From Strongylocentrotus purpuratus (lineage: Eukaryota > Echinodermata > Echinoidea > Camarodonta > Strongylocentrotidae): a DNA stretch of 64,000 bases. Made by a program: the position numbers and the translations under genes. Shown piece by piece: positions 46,100 to 60,285 of this stretch. The DNA lies in contig NW_022145611.1 of NCBI RefSeq assembly GCF_000002235.5, positions 14,044,882-14,108,881 of the forward strand, written 5' to 3'. The number at the start of each line of letters is the position of its first letter. Within the stretch, counting starts at the first letter, position 1. The notes beneath the pieces are model-generated. The model was given only the letters and a program-made list of their open reading frames with translations, was not told the DNA's origin and searched no databases.

Positions 46100-47299
46100 C
46101 TGAAACAAAGAAGAAAAACAAAATCAGAAAGTGCACAGATATGTCATATAAATGTGGAATTGTGGCAATTGTATGACATGGTCATCAACATATCATGTGT
46201 CAACAGCGAGACAACGTTAATGATTGATTTTAAAGAATATGACTTTATGCCCTTCTGGTTCTGAACAGACTATATAATTTACCAATCAATTTACTATCAG
46301 TCATGTTCATACTTTAATTTATGTTTATACCAAATACATTTACATTTTTTGAAAAAAGAGGTTATGGGCTAAGACTTTAGGTAGTATATTGGGCAATATA
46401 ATTTTTGAATAAGAAAGGTGTTACTCCTTGAATCCCCAGACACCTATTCCCTTGCACAATTGCATCTCTGTCTTATAAAGGCCTTGGCTGTACAACAATG
46501 CATGCTCCAAAAATTGCTCTGCAGCCAAATTCCTGCACTAACAGACTTTTGAACTTCTACCCTGAACCCAACACTGTACCCAAACCTAAACCTAAGATTA
46601 AATCTAATCTAAAGCCGTATTTCAAACTAAACCTAACCTAAAACCCCAAATTGCAACCTTAACTCTATCCCTACACAATTGACAAAATAAAGCCTGGAGC
46701 AATTGCTGCCAGAGCCAATATCTGACCACCACAGTCTCACCATGTATGAGCTGTTGGGAGGATACCGTGGGTTGGGGCAGCTACCAGCTGGAACTTGGGT
46801 CTGAGTTCAGCAAAGCCTCCCGGGGGAAGCTGGGAGCAGCCGGTGGTGAACTGAAGCAAGCGAGACATCTCCTCCTGGGTGAAGCTAGCTATCACAATCC
46901 AGAACCACTCTATCATCTAGGAGAAACAGAAAAGAATCGTTTAGTACATGATGCAAAATTTTCTGAATTGCATTTTGGTTACTTAATGCTACAGATGTGT
47001 TTGGTACCCTGAAATATATTTGGTTTAACAACTTGATCATAAAGCTTCATTCACCTCAGTTTGAAAAATTAATTAGTTAGTTACAAATTACCCGTTTGCT
47101 GAAATCAGAATTTGAATATGATAATGATGAAAACTAAAACAAAACTATACAACAGTATACAGGCCTATCTCACGGCCAGCAGTCTACAGAAAACTAGCAG
47201 CAATTCCTTTCTTGCATCAATGCTATAAAGAAGAAGCAAGTTAGAGAGATGAATATGGACACAAAGATAGACTGAGAAAGAAAGCATAACAGAGAGAGA

Positions 47300-47344
<45 letters not shown>

Positions 47345-50300
47345 AGGGAGAGAGACAGACAGACATAGAGAAGCAATAATAAAGAGCTGACCTTTCTGAA
47401 CTGAGGTCCAGCCCCAGCCAGGATATGATGAGCCTTGAGGTCAGCCAGGTCAAAGCAACATGTTCCACAGATGAGCAACTCTAACTCATTCTCATCAAAC
47501 ATACTCAGTAGGTTGTCTGGAATCAGATCATTTAAACCTGCCACAATAAAAAAAGATATATAGTCTACCATTAATGGAAACACATACAAAGAAAAAAAAT
47601 CACCAAATTACCAATTGACAACAAATGAAAGGAATCACATATCATCTGGAATAATTATTTTTTAACATATCAAATATTTGATCTCTTTATTTCAGTGGAG
47701 GTGACAAGGTATAGTGGTTCACTCATTTGACTCTCAATCCAAGGATTATGGGTTCGAATGACAGCCCGGCACTAACATCCTTTAGCAAGACATTATCCCA
47801 CATTTGCCACTCTCCACCCAGGTGTCAATGGGTACCTGGCTGGCAACTGCTGGGTAATAACAGTGGCAGGGCCCGCAGAAGGAGCAATATAGTATAGATG
47901 TGGCTACCGTGGGTAAATGAGGCCCAATAATTTGTCATTTATTATTTGTTTTTCCCTGTACATATTCTTTGCAGATGAGTTTGGAGCTACTGATGCACTT
48001 ACATAATGTGAAGATGAACACCTACTGGTAACGTCAGAACAAACTGCTTAATCATGATCATAAGTCACCCTAACAACTTAAAAACAAGGGAAACGCTCTT
48101 GGCGGTCTCGGCTGCATTACGCAATTCGATATGATAAAAAATTGAGGTTGGTACATTATTTAAAGGCAGGGCGGCCCATTAGCAGGCCCCCAAAAATGAA
48201 ATCCTCTGAATATAATCAGCATTTTGAAGTGAATATTGACCAAGAATCATCAGAAGAATATTTACTATTAATTGTACCAGGATCAATAACTTGAATGAAA
48301 TATGAACAAATTAATTTTAAAAAAATGATTTATTAATTCTCATATTGAGTTGTGAAAACATAATGCAAGTCTACTGACCTAAAATGAACTTTGACCTTGT
48401 GACCTGGAATTTGTGTCATATGATTTGTGATACTTGATAACCCTTGGGTACAAGTTTCATGGAATTTGAACAAACAATTTTGAAAATATGCTAAAAATTC
48501 AAAATATTGATGTTGATGCCACAACAAAGTCTAAGTTTGTTGACCTTAAATGACCTTTGATCTTAACCTAGTGACCTGAAATTCTACTCACATGATTGGG
48601 GATACTTGATAACCCTATAGTCCAAGTTTCATTGACTAAGAACTTATACTTTCACAATTATATCAAAAATTCAAAAACTTAACCTTAGGTTAAGTTTTTG
48701 ATGATGATGCCACAACATAGTCCAAGTCTGTTGACCTGAAATGACCTTTGACCTTGACTTTGTGACCTGAAATTCTACTCTTATGATTGGGTATACTTGA
48801 TAACCCTATAGTCTAAGTTTCATTGACTAAGAACTTATACATTCAGAATTATATCAAAAATTCAAAAACTTAACCTTAGGTTAAGTTTTTGATGTTGACG
48901 CCGCCACCGTCACCGGAAAAGCAGCGCCTATGTCTCGCTTTTTGCTACGCAGGCGAGACAAAAACTATAACAAAAACAGACAGGTCATTTTTGCTTCCAT
49001 ACACATGGTTCTACTTTCTGTACAATAAAGTGACTACAATAGTTACCTTTGAGGAATGCATCAATTTCCTCCTGGACCGATGTTGAGAGTCTATACTGGG
49101 CTAGGAGATCAAGGTATTGCATCTTGTTGTCTTCTGTTACTTGGAGACTTGAGCCACCGGGTAACAGCTCTACAACCTACATCAAGAGAGAATAGACAAC
49201 ACACATTACTGTGGGTTGAATCTAGCAGTATTATGAATAAAGGCAGTCTATATTGAGTAAAGAGAAATAGATCAAGCTATTGCATCTTGTTGTCTTCTGT
49301 TACTTAGAGGCTTTAGCCTCCAGGTAGCAGCTCTACAACCTACACCAAGAGAGAATACAAAACAGACGTTACTGTAAGGAGATTCTATAGATGCCAGGCC
49401 TATATGACTTCATCTTGAGTAGACTTTGAATTTAAAGGTGACTGCTTATAATCGTGCTAAAGTATTAATGGTACAGAAAATATTGAAAATGAACTTTGGT
49501 GTAAGTTTAATGATGTCAATAATCAAGAGGACAGAAGAATATTTAATTAGTAGTGGTTTCAGTTGTGGTTGTTGTGGTGATGAAAATGAAGCTGCTAATG
49601 AGATTCATTTTGAGGCAATGACTCTGATGATCATGAGGGTATACAATGATGATGATGATGATGATGGTGATGATGGTGATGGTGATGATGATGATGATGA
49701 TGATGATGACGATGATAATGGTGATGATGGTGATGATGATCATGCTGCTGATGAAGGTGATGGTGATGATAATGATGCTGCTGCTGCTGCTGATGATAAT
49801 GATGATGATGATGACTTATAATGATATGATGATGGTGGTAATGTTCATGATGATGTTGATGACAATGAAGATTGAGATTATCATACAGAAAACGATGATG
49901 ATGGTGGTGATGATCATGACGATGATGGTAATGATGATGAGGAGGAGGAAGAGGTGGAGGAGAAGGAAGACACAAAAGCAGCATGATAGTTACCTGTTCA
50001 AGGTGTCCTTCTGAATCATAGACCTCCTCAGAGAAGTTCAGTTCCATGGATTCCACTTCATTATCTCGGATATACCTCACCTTGGTGGTGAAGAATTCAG
50101 AGTCGTCTGTCTCAAAATACTAATCAAAAAGAGAGAAAGACAGAGGATGCTGTTATCAATATCTGAAGCTATTTCAAAATACTAACCACAAAAATGGCTA
50201 CTAATCAAAAAGACATATACACCGTTCTATTTGCATATCTGAATCCATTTCTAAGCACTAACCAAGGTCTACAAGAATACGCTCTTCAGTATCATTCAAG

Positions 50301-53300
50301 AAGTTATCTGCTGAAAAGACTGTTATAAACACTCTCTATATCCCAGGACATTCCCCGAATGGAACTTTCTCCCGACTCATGTTAGAATTACCCCCATCCT
50401 TGGAGCCTTTAAAGATAACTTACAAAAGCTCAACATGGGCGAAATAATTGCTAGAGCCCACTTCAGAAATTAAGTATAGGCTACTTTGCTCAGTCGACTA
50501 GCTGCGCCTGCATGTTACATCCCAGCTGAGGAGTTTATGCAGTACCCCCCAAAACCAGAACCAGAACCAGACCGAGTAATAATCAAAGAGAGAGAGATAT
50601 AGGCCTACAATTGTATATTCCATATCTAAACCCATTCAAAAATACTAACCACAACGCAATGAACTATAATTTAGATTTACCCCCCCCCCCCCCAAAAAAA
50701 AAAAAATGTCTATCAAACATGACACTCCTGGCGGTCCAATAATATTACCAAAGCTTTAGCACTGACCTTTGCAAGTTATCTGTTCAACCCACACAACTAT
50801 GACATTCCTGATCAAATTTTAGTCTAGCCCTCATCTTCCCTATATTTGATCTATTTTGCTGGTACTGAACTAGTCTAAAGATACAGCTAAACCAAATAGA
50901 AGTTTGTGGAATATGGCAACCCTGAATTAAACTGAACCGAACTGAACTGAACTGAACTGAATGTATAACTTTAGTCAGTCTAACAGTATAATGCATAATC
51001 ACTTTTTAGATGCAAGTAAGTTAGTACTTGTTCCCTTGATCATCCTTGTCTTAAATGTTTGGACAGAAGTTCTTCCATCTCAAGCAAAGAAAACTTTGAC
51101 CCCGTACCTTATGAGTGACTCTGAGACCGATGAGCTGTGCAAGGAAGGAGCGAGTGAACCTGGCTTTGACCACCATCTGAGATGCGGTTGCCGTGGGAAC
51201 GGATGACTCGAACAGACACTTGCCAATCAGCTTCCCTGCAAACTCATAGTATTTCAACTTGCTGAGGTAGGATGGGCGGTTTGGGTTGGGATGGACCTAG
51301 TAATGTGAACATCAAGGAAATGAAAATAAACCATTAATTGAAAACAAAAATGCAACAGAACTTTCATTTCAGAGAAAGAAACTCAAGACAAAAAATAAAA
51401 TTGGGACAGTTTTGTCATCATGGAAGATGTTCATCTTATTGTTAGAGTTAATTAGAACAAATTTTCATATTACACAATGCACTTTTAGTATCAAATGTTG
51501 TAATCAATTCATAAACAACTACTTAAATATTTAATACAACCACAGCATACAAGCCTGAAAGGAATATGTACTAGGTACTGATATTTTTTCACTTTTAAAG
51601 GGGGGATACTGCTATTTTCTTGTGAGTTCTTTCAAGAGGAAATAGCATACACATTTAAATGATTACTACACAAAGCATTCTTGCAGTTTTTACTGCCAAT
51701 CAACTTTTCAAGCTCAGCAATCAATATAAACACTTCATTAAACATTTGAAAGAATGACATGTTGTATTAAATATATTACCAGGGCTTGATTGTTGTCGTC
51801 CTCAAAGCGTTTGAAGAGTTTATTCTCGGGATCAAAGAGAGAGACGCAGAGGAGATTGACCCATTCTCTCATCAGACCTCCCCAATCTTGACCTGTGTGT
51901 GAAAGATTTTTAAATATTTTGTTTTAAGTTGGAACTTGCATGAATGTAAAAAACACAAAAAGAGAGAATTTTTTTCATTTTACATAACTATTATAAGTCT
52001 AAATTTGTGGACACCTCATTGAAATATGGTAGAAATTGTCAATATGTAGTTTGTAGGAATGTTGGGGAACTAAGACTTACAACAGGTGTTGCCCTGAAGT
52101 TCGCTTTATGCCGGCACAGGCTTTGTTTTGAAAATATGAATAGCTATTCGCCACTTACCAATATATTACCCATTGCAGCGAATACAATTTGTATTAGATA
52201 AAACTAGATGGAACTTCGACTGCGCGCAGTCGAAAATGATGCCTCCGTCAGAGAGCAATTTTACAAACCAAAACAGAAGAAATTTTTCAAATTCAAGTTC
52301 AATTGTAATCCATTAAGAGGTTCTCAGAATATCGTGATTACAAGCAATTTCTCATATACATATATGACCCTTTGATCTTTGACCTGATGACCCTAAAATC
52401 TACTCAGTTCATTGGCTCTGCAAGATGTCCTGAGTTAAATAGTAATCCATCTGTCAGTTCTAATGAGAATGCGTTCACAAGTTATTTTTGGATACATAAT
52501 GAGCCCATGACCTTTGACCTCATGACCCATGAATCTACTCAGTTCATTGGCTCTGCAAGATACATACATGATCGAAATTTGGCAGGAATCCATCAATTTG
52601 TTCTAATGAGAATGCGATCACAAGCTATTTTTGCATACATAATGAGCCCTGTGACCTTTGACCTTTGACCTCGTGACCCCAAAATCTATTCAGTTCATCG
52701 GCTCTGCAAGATACATACATGACCAAAGATTGGCAGGAATCCATCGATCGGTTCTTGAGATAATGCGATCACGAGCTCTTTTTGCATACCTAATGAGCCC
52801 TGTGACCTGTGACCTTTGACCTTGTGACCCCAAAATCTAATCAGTTCATCGGCTCTGCAAGATACATACAAGACCAAAGTTTGGCAGGAATCCATCAATC
52901 GGTTCTTCAGATAACGCGATCACGAGCTGTTTTTGCATACATAATGAGCCCTGTGACCTTTGACCTTTGACCTCGTGACCCCAAAATCTAATCAGTTCAT
53001 CGGCTCTGCAAGTAACATACATGACCAAAGTTTGGCAGGAATCCATCAATCGGTTCTTCAGATAACGCGATCACGAGAACGGGACGTACGGACGGATGGA
53101 CGGACGTACGGACGTACGGACGTACGGACAGACGGACGGACAACCCGAAAACATAATGCCTCCGGCTACTTCGTAACGGAGGCATAAAAAATTCTAATTA
53201 ATATTCTCTATCAAAGTTCATCTGATTACATGTAGGATTGAATTGTCCATATGCAAATGCTTGCAAAACACTCTCCCTTGGATTCCAGGAGATACAATAC

Positions 53301-56300
53301 AAAATTAAGCACGTTTTCTTTAATCACATTAAAAAAAAATTTGCATTAAATGATCCTTACCATAAAATATTTCACTTAGAACTTACCTTCTTCATTCACA
53401 AAGTGAATATCAAATTTCTTGCACCATTCTGATGTTGACAGGCTTTTAGTGGCTTTCATCGACTGTGAAAGAAACAGTGCAGACATAGATTATAAATCAA
53501 TGTAAAATCCCTGACATATACAATATATTACATTGTATGAAACAACAAGGAAATAGCACTTATGCAAACTTCATATAAACCATGTGTCAAAAAAGGGCAT
53601 GTCTGAAGTCTTGATCCATGTGAGAAAAATTATGAATATCTACAATACCACAAAAGAGTAATTATTTTACTCACATTTTCAAAATTCTGCATTGAATAAT
53701 ACACCCTTTCACGGTTACAAGAGTGCGCGTGCGCCGAAATGGGCGCAATTTTAAATTACAGGTAAACAACTTGTTTACTTGTAATTTAAAATGGCACCTA
53801 TGTCAATAATGATGTGAGCGCTCAGTGCAGGCAGTGACGCAACAATACATGCGCATCTGAAAACATTGATGATGCAATGTTTACTCGCAAATTAAAATGG
53901 CAGCCTTAACCGTGAAGGGGTGTATTGCTTGATACAAACATATTTTATTCTACATCTTATTCTATACATCAACAAAAGCTGATCAATTCCTATTGAGTAT
54001 TTTATCAATATTTCTTTTGCACAATCAGAATACCAGAGAGTGATTTTAAAAACACCATGTTATAATATAATGATTATCTTGACTTACACTTTCTAGAAGG
54101 TTGTGTCTATCAATGACAAGGCTAATGACTGATAATTTCCTGTTATGATGCTTTATAACTTCCGAGTAGAAACATTTCTGCTTGTCTTGAAATGTCTCAG
54201 ATCCACCTGCAAAAAATACAGAATATATGTTGGTGATTAACTTCTAATGAAATTATTACATTAACTTATAATGACATTGACTCTGTTCAAGTCGAACACC
54301 AGTTGAAAGCTGATTACCGTATTTGCCGGCGTAAAGGCCGCAGTATTTTTGGAAGAGAAGATATCAAAAAGTTGGGGTGCGGCCTATGCGGCGATAGAGT
54401 AAAAAAAAAATTAAAAAGTAAGTCAAAACAAACACGAATTTGCACATATGGGACTAGATCTATGAACGGTACAATAACTATACATTTCCACACATCTTAC
54501 CGACAATTTTATCATGCATTGTTGACATGAAGTCAAAAATAAACTTCCAAAAACAACATCTGCCGATAGATCTTGATCTAAGTTCGTGCCAATGCATTGC
54601 AAAAGTAAAAGAAGGGCCTGTTTAACGAAGCTGCCGCGAAGCATCTAGCATGCAAAGTCGCTATTTTGAATCCATTTCAATACACAAGAGAGAGGCGCAA
54701 TGTATACATCACAGAAAACTCCATATGCTAGCATCAGTGCGACATGGCCGAGCGGTCTAAGGCGCGTATTTTAGTCACATCAACATTTGTACGCAAGAGA
54801 TCAAATCCCGACTTCGACAATTTTTTTTTTTTTGAAGCGGTCTAAGGCGGTGATTTTAGTCACATCAACATTTGTACGCAGGAGATCAAATCCCGACTTC
54901 AAAATTGGGGGTGCGGCCTATACGGCGCTGCGGCCTTGTCGCCGGCAAATATGGTACTTATTTACTAGAACTAACTCCTCATATGTCAATAACTAGTTAA
55001 AGAAGATACAGGCCTAAATTCTTCAGGCATACCAGTAAATCTACTTAACCATTGTATGTTAACATTACATATATGGACTCGGATCAATGGGTTTTAATGT
55101 TTTGATTATAGTTTAGATCAAGCCAACTGATATTTGCTACTACAGTCAAACCTATCTTAGTGGTTAAATCTCTTTAAAGGCCACCTGTCTATAGTGGCCA
55201 AGTATTTTGTCTCCCATGAGAAAGAAATATGTGTTGTAGAACCTGTCCAGAAAGGACACCTGTCAACAGTGGTCACTCTTTCTGTTTCCCTTGAGCAGCC
55301 TTTATATACAGGTTTGACTGTATATCAGTATCTTCCAAAGGAGAACCCTATGGATAATCCAAGAAGGTCATAGGTCAAAGGTGACATACCTATGTTCATG
55401 AGGAGGAACTTGGTGAAGGTAGCAGCCATGATGTCTCTGTGCTTGGATGCGAGCTTGATGGGAGGCTGCCCTCCGTCATCTATGCTAAACACAGGCACAC
55501 TCTGGTCGACCTCTCCACCTTCAAAATGAAACTAGAGAACAAACAGTATACACAGTCAAGAGTATATTCTAATTTTGATTTCAAATTCATTGTTTTTGTA
55601 CACTATGTAATTACTTGTTCAAGATGTTAAGCCCACAGAGAACTTCCTCATTTAATCTATGACCTACAGACATTTTCTTTCATCTGAATTGTGAAGCAAA
55701 GCGAGAACGGTTCAGTCAGGAAGTATTTAGTATTTTCTATCCCCATTATCAATTACAACTGACCAAGGGTAATAATCAATGTGACTTGATTTTATATGAT
55801 GGGTAATACAAGAACAGAATATCTTTATTATCATTATTCCCATGGGATTTAAATACTTTTCACTTGTTCAAATGTTCAAGAATCTCTCTCAAATGAACGA
55901 ACAATCTACCAAAGAAAAAGAAATTTATGACTCATCCCAATGAAAACTGGAATGAATATATACAAAACTTTAATATCACAGTTTGAATATTTGATTCTTA
56001 AACTGGTGAAGTGAGTATTAAAACTACAAGTCATTTTTAGGAGACAGAAGACTGACACATCCTCTGGGCTCTGTCTTATAAAAAGTTGATATCAGTTGCC
56101 ACTTATTTGCAGTTGATATCAATCACAACTATGTACATAAGAGATAGGAAACTGCAAACTTGAGATTGATTGGAGGACTTACGGTTGATTTGGATCGTAA
56201 CTCTTTATAAGACGGAGCCCTGATGTTATAAACAACAAACATGAATTTCTTGAATACTAAATCAAAAATTACCTTGGTTGCTGGGCACACCCTGAAAGTG

Positions 56301-59300
56301 AATAATCTCTTTGGGATGACCATGAGGTAATACTCCTTGATGGTGAACTGTTTGGAGGAGATGTAGCAGTAGACCTTCCTGGGCTTGCGCAACTTCTCCT
56401 TGTTGGTGGCAAGCAACGTTGCTTCGTACCAACTGTCCACATGCTTCTTCTTGATCGTCTTGCTCACCTTTGCAATGTCCGTTTCTATACAAGAAAGATA
56501 AATAAATATTAGAAACAAAATGTTTAATGGATGAAATAATAATAACAATAGTAATAATACAATGCACTTAAAATAAAAGCCTATCTGCACTAGTTTGGCC
56601 AGGAGGAATTAGACCTCCCTGCATGGTCACTGACAGGTGTTTATCTAATCAAATCAGCTCTCAATTAACATTAAGAAAAAGGGGACCTTGGGGGACCAAT
56701 GGTCACTGATAAGGCTTAGTTTGCTATATAGAGGGCGCAAGTAGCTGTAAGTAGTGCAGAGGGGCTTTAAACTGTGTCATCTAATAAAACTATTCCAAAG
56801 TGCATAATGAAACTAAGAAGTGCACAATAGAAGAAACTCCAGGATACTAGAATTTTGTACTGAATTACATGCTTTGGAAAAAGGGACTGTATGTAAAAGA
56901 ATCCACAGTTTCTAAGGAACAGATATAAATAGACAAGGAGCGACAGTTGAGAAAGCTTGGACTCCAAAAGATGAGGTTTTTCTCTGGGTTACAAGTAGTT
57001 TCTTACCAGATAAATAGAGACTACAAGTTAGAAAATATTGAGAAATGAGAGAGCAAAACCATGTACTGCTTTCCAAGATATGAGAAGCAGTTCATGCAAT
57101 AATAGTTCAGCTCAGCTTGTTTAGGAATCTTAAATTAAACCACAGAAGTTACAAACAGATGTGTGAAACAATATATTGTGATAAGGATATTTGAATTTTC
57201 TTTCTACATGGCCCTGCATATACCCAATTAAAACTCCTAATTAGAACTAGGACCTGATATAATCTGCACGACATTTGAAGAGTGCCTTTCAGAGAAGTGC
57301 ACGCCCCAGTTGATTATCTCTGAAGCACTACTTTCTTATCAGTATTCTTCTTGTTGGCTTAACATGTAACTCGTAGCGGCGGGCCAAGTTCATTATCATG
57401 GTTATGGTAATATACTGATTATCTCTTAAATTCTACTTTGTAATCAGTTATTATCTATCTATTTGGGCTCACCAGTCAGCACAAGGACGTTGAAATCTCC
57501 ATTCATGAGCTGTGTACCGTGGTATGTTGCAGTTGCCTTGTAGCAGCCGGCCAAGTCCAATTTTATGATCATCGAAATACACTGACTCTCCCTCACCGGG
57601 GCTATGTCGTAAAGGGGACTGAAAGAATCAAACTCTTGGTCTCCGACCTACAAGAATGAAAAAAAAACATGTTCATCATGAAATGGATGATCATGGATTC
57701 ATTTTGACTGCATGTGCTTATCATGGTCCTACAATGCATGCTCTTGCAACAATTGTTCTGCACATAAATTAACTTCAATTCTCCGGCAAATTTCAAAATT
57801 AAACCCTGGACCAAACATTATACCTAACCCTAACCCACTCCCTATATTATTGATGAAAGATCGCCAGAGCAGATGTAAAGTCAACATATATCACATTTTA
57901 TGTTTTGCAGAGGACTAAAAAAGAAAAGAATATTTGGCTCTGACCTACATACCAGTAGGTGGAAAACACTCAGGCTTTAACAAGATTGTGGAGATTAATG
58001 ATTGTCCTTGACATTGCCAAAGTCATCGAGTGGACCCGATGAATCAATTCATTGTTCTCTAACGCTGGGAAAGCTGACCCTGACTTTAGTGAACAAAAAA
58101 AAATCAAACAAATATATTGACTCTGATATACATGTATAAAAAAGTGTGGAAACTTACTTTATATTATAAATACGGTAAAATCATTGTTTTTGTCTTTAAG
58201 AGGTCAAGTCTATGCATATTCCAAATGACCACAACAATGTGATGTCATTGACTTTGGTCTGTCCCTCTGATCAAAGGACTTGTATATGTATAGTGATTGC
58301 TGATATCTTTTGGATATGGATGTTGACTTAAAGTCACTGTGCAAAGTTTTGATAATGATAATAATAATAATAATGATGTCAAAAACAAATGTAATAAAAA
58401 CCTCACTGTAAGAATTAGCAACAATAAATTGGTGACCAATATTAATGTTGCTATTAATCTCATAATCAAACCCTATGAGAAACACAGTTCACAGATAATC
58501 ACATCAGTTCATTTAAAAATTGCTATTTGTGATATAAAATGAAAAAAAGTTTTTAAAAAAAGGACACTTCGCATACTTGTAAATACCAAACATAGACTTC
58601 AACTAGGATAAACTGACAAAAACATATTGAAATAAAAAAATAATCCTAAATGGTTTGATACTCTTACAATGCTGACCACCCTACAAATTCTTCTACTGAA
58701 CAAGGGATACACACCCTTGTGACTTTGAGCTCGAAACCATGCCATCGCTTGTCTCCATCGTCATGCCCCTTGCTCCATCTCTCCGGAGAGCATGTATTGC
58801 CAAACTGATCCCTTGGCTCCACCTGGAGTCCATGAAGGAGCCCCTGTGTGACCACCACTGTGGAGCTGTGTTGGACAAAACCTGTCTTGTGAGGATCCAC
58901 ATCACCTGGAGATAGATCAGAGTTGAGATCATTTAAATCATTATCCATTATCAAACTGATCCCTTGGCTCCACCTGGGGCCCATGAAGGAGCCCCTGTGT
59001 GACTACCACTGTGGAGCTGTGTTGGACAAAACCTCTCGTGAGGATCCATGCATTCATTTCCATTCCAAAATACTTTTCTTCATACTACTGCAAGTTAGTC
59101 ACTATCAATCTCTATGATTTGTATTTAATCATAAAGGACATTGTTGTCTCTCATTCTTAAAGTATTCTTAAGATAATGGCTGGCTCTTTATTACTTGAAA
59201 AATGAAGAAACCAAAACTAACACAATTCTGAACAGTATATGTGTACTTGAGGGCTTAAATAAAAATTCAAGACTATAGTGTGAAATCAAACTAAATTGAT

Positions 59301-60246
59301 AATTTAAATTAAATCAATCATAAATTAGTAAATGGGTCATTAATGTTAAATATCTGTAACTTGTACATTGGAGGAATTCTATCCATTTCTTTTGAACACC
59401 AAATTTCTCAAAATATGATTTATTTATAATATAATTTTAAGGCACGTACAAGAATATAGAAACTGTGTCCAAAAGCATATTTTGAAAAGGGCCTTTCAAG
59501 AAATATTTCTTGACAGAAAAACAAAAATTCTGACAACATTTCTGTGTACAAAAAAAAATATGTTGGCTTCATTTACCCAATGTATCATTTATTGTCATGC
59601 TAAACTTCCATGTTACCTTGAACATTTTGGTAATAAAAAAATAAACACAAATACTGAAAGAAAATAATCCTGTGCTGTCAGAGGTAGGAGCATTCCACTA
59701 ATTTTCTCAATGCACTGATCTCCAGAGGGAGCTTCATGCTAGACATTATTCATGTGTCTCCTGAATACATATAAGTGCACCACTCTAACACATTAGTCCC
59801 AATTCTCAAACACCCGAGGCGAGTACCCAAAGTGCACCTGCTTTCCATAATGCATATGGAATCATGTATCTAGCACACGATCTTCCGACCCACATCCCTG
59901 GAGACCGGTTATATACATGTATACATAAACACACAATGCATTTTTTTCTTCTTGGGGTCACACCACTTGGATATTCAGAACTGATAAGCTTTCAAAAGAA
60001 CCTGATTTTAAAGGAGGAAAATACTTCAGGTACTCTGTGTACATGTGTCTACAGTATGTGGTAATATAAAACAACATACTGTACACTGTTTCAACATTTC
60101 AATATGAGGGGAAAATAAAATATCTTGTGACACTGATCAAGAAGGGTCAGAATGCATAAAAGTGATGATTACAGTATTAATTGAATCTTGTGAAATTTAA
60201 AAGAAGAACAAAAATAAGTAAAAGAAAAAGATAGAGATAGAGAGAT

Positions 60247-60285
<39 letters not shown>

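Noticed and set aside
49426..49821. 131-codon poly-Asp frame and opposite His/Met-rich frames
   Set aside because: All come from the GAT microsatellite next to AREL1 exon k; every frame is open because of the repeat.
54738..54825. A functional tRNA gene
   Set aside because: The A box is good but the B box is weak and the anticodon and T stems do not pair; it lies inside a transposon with a partial second copy.
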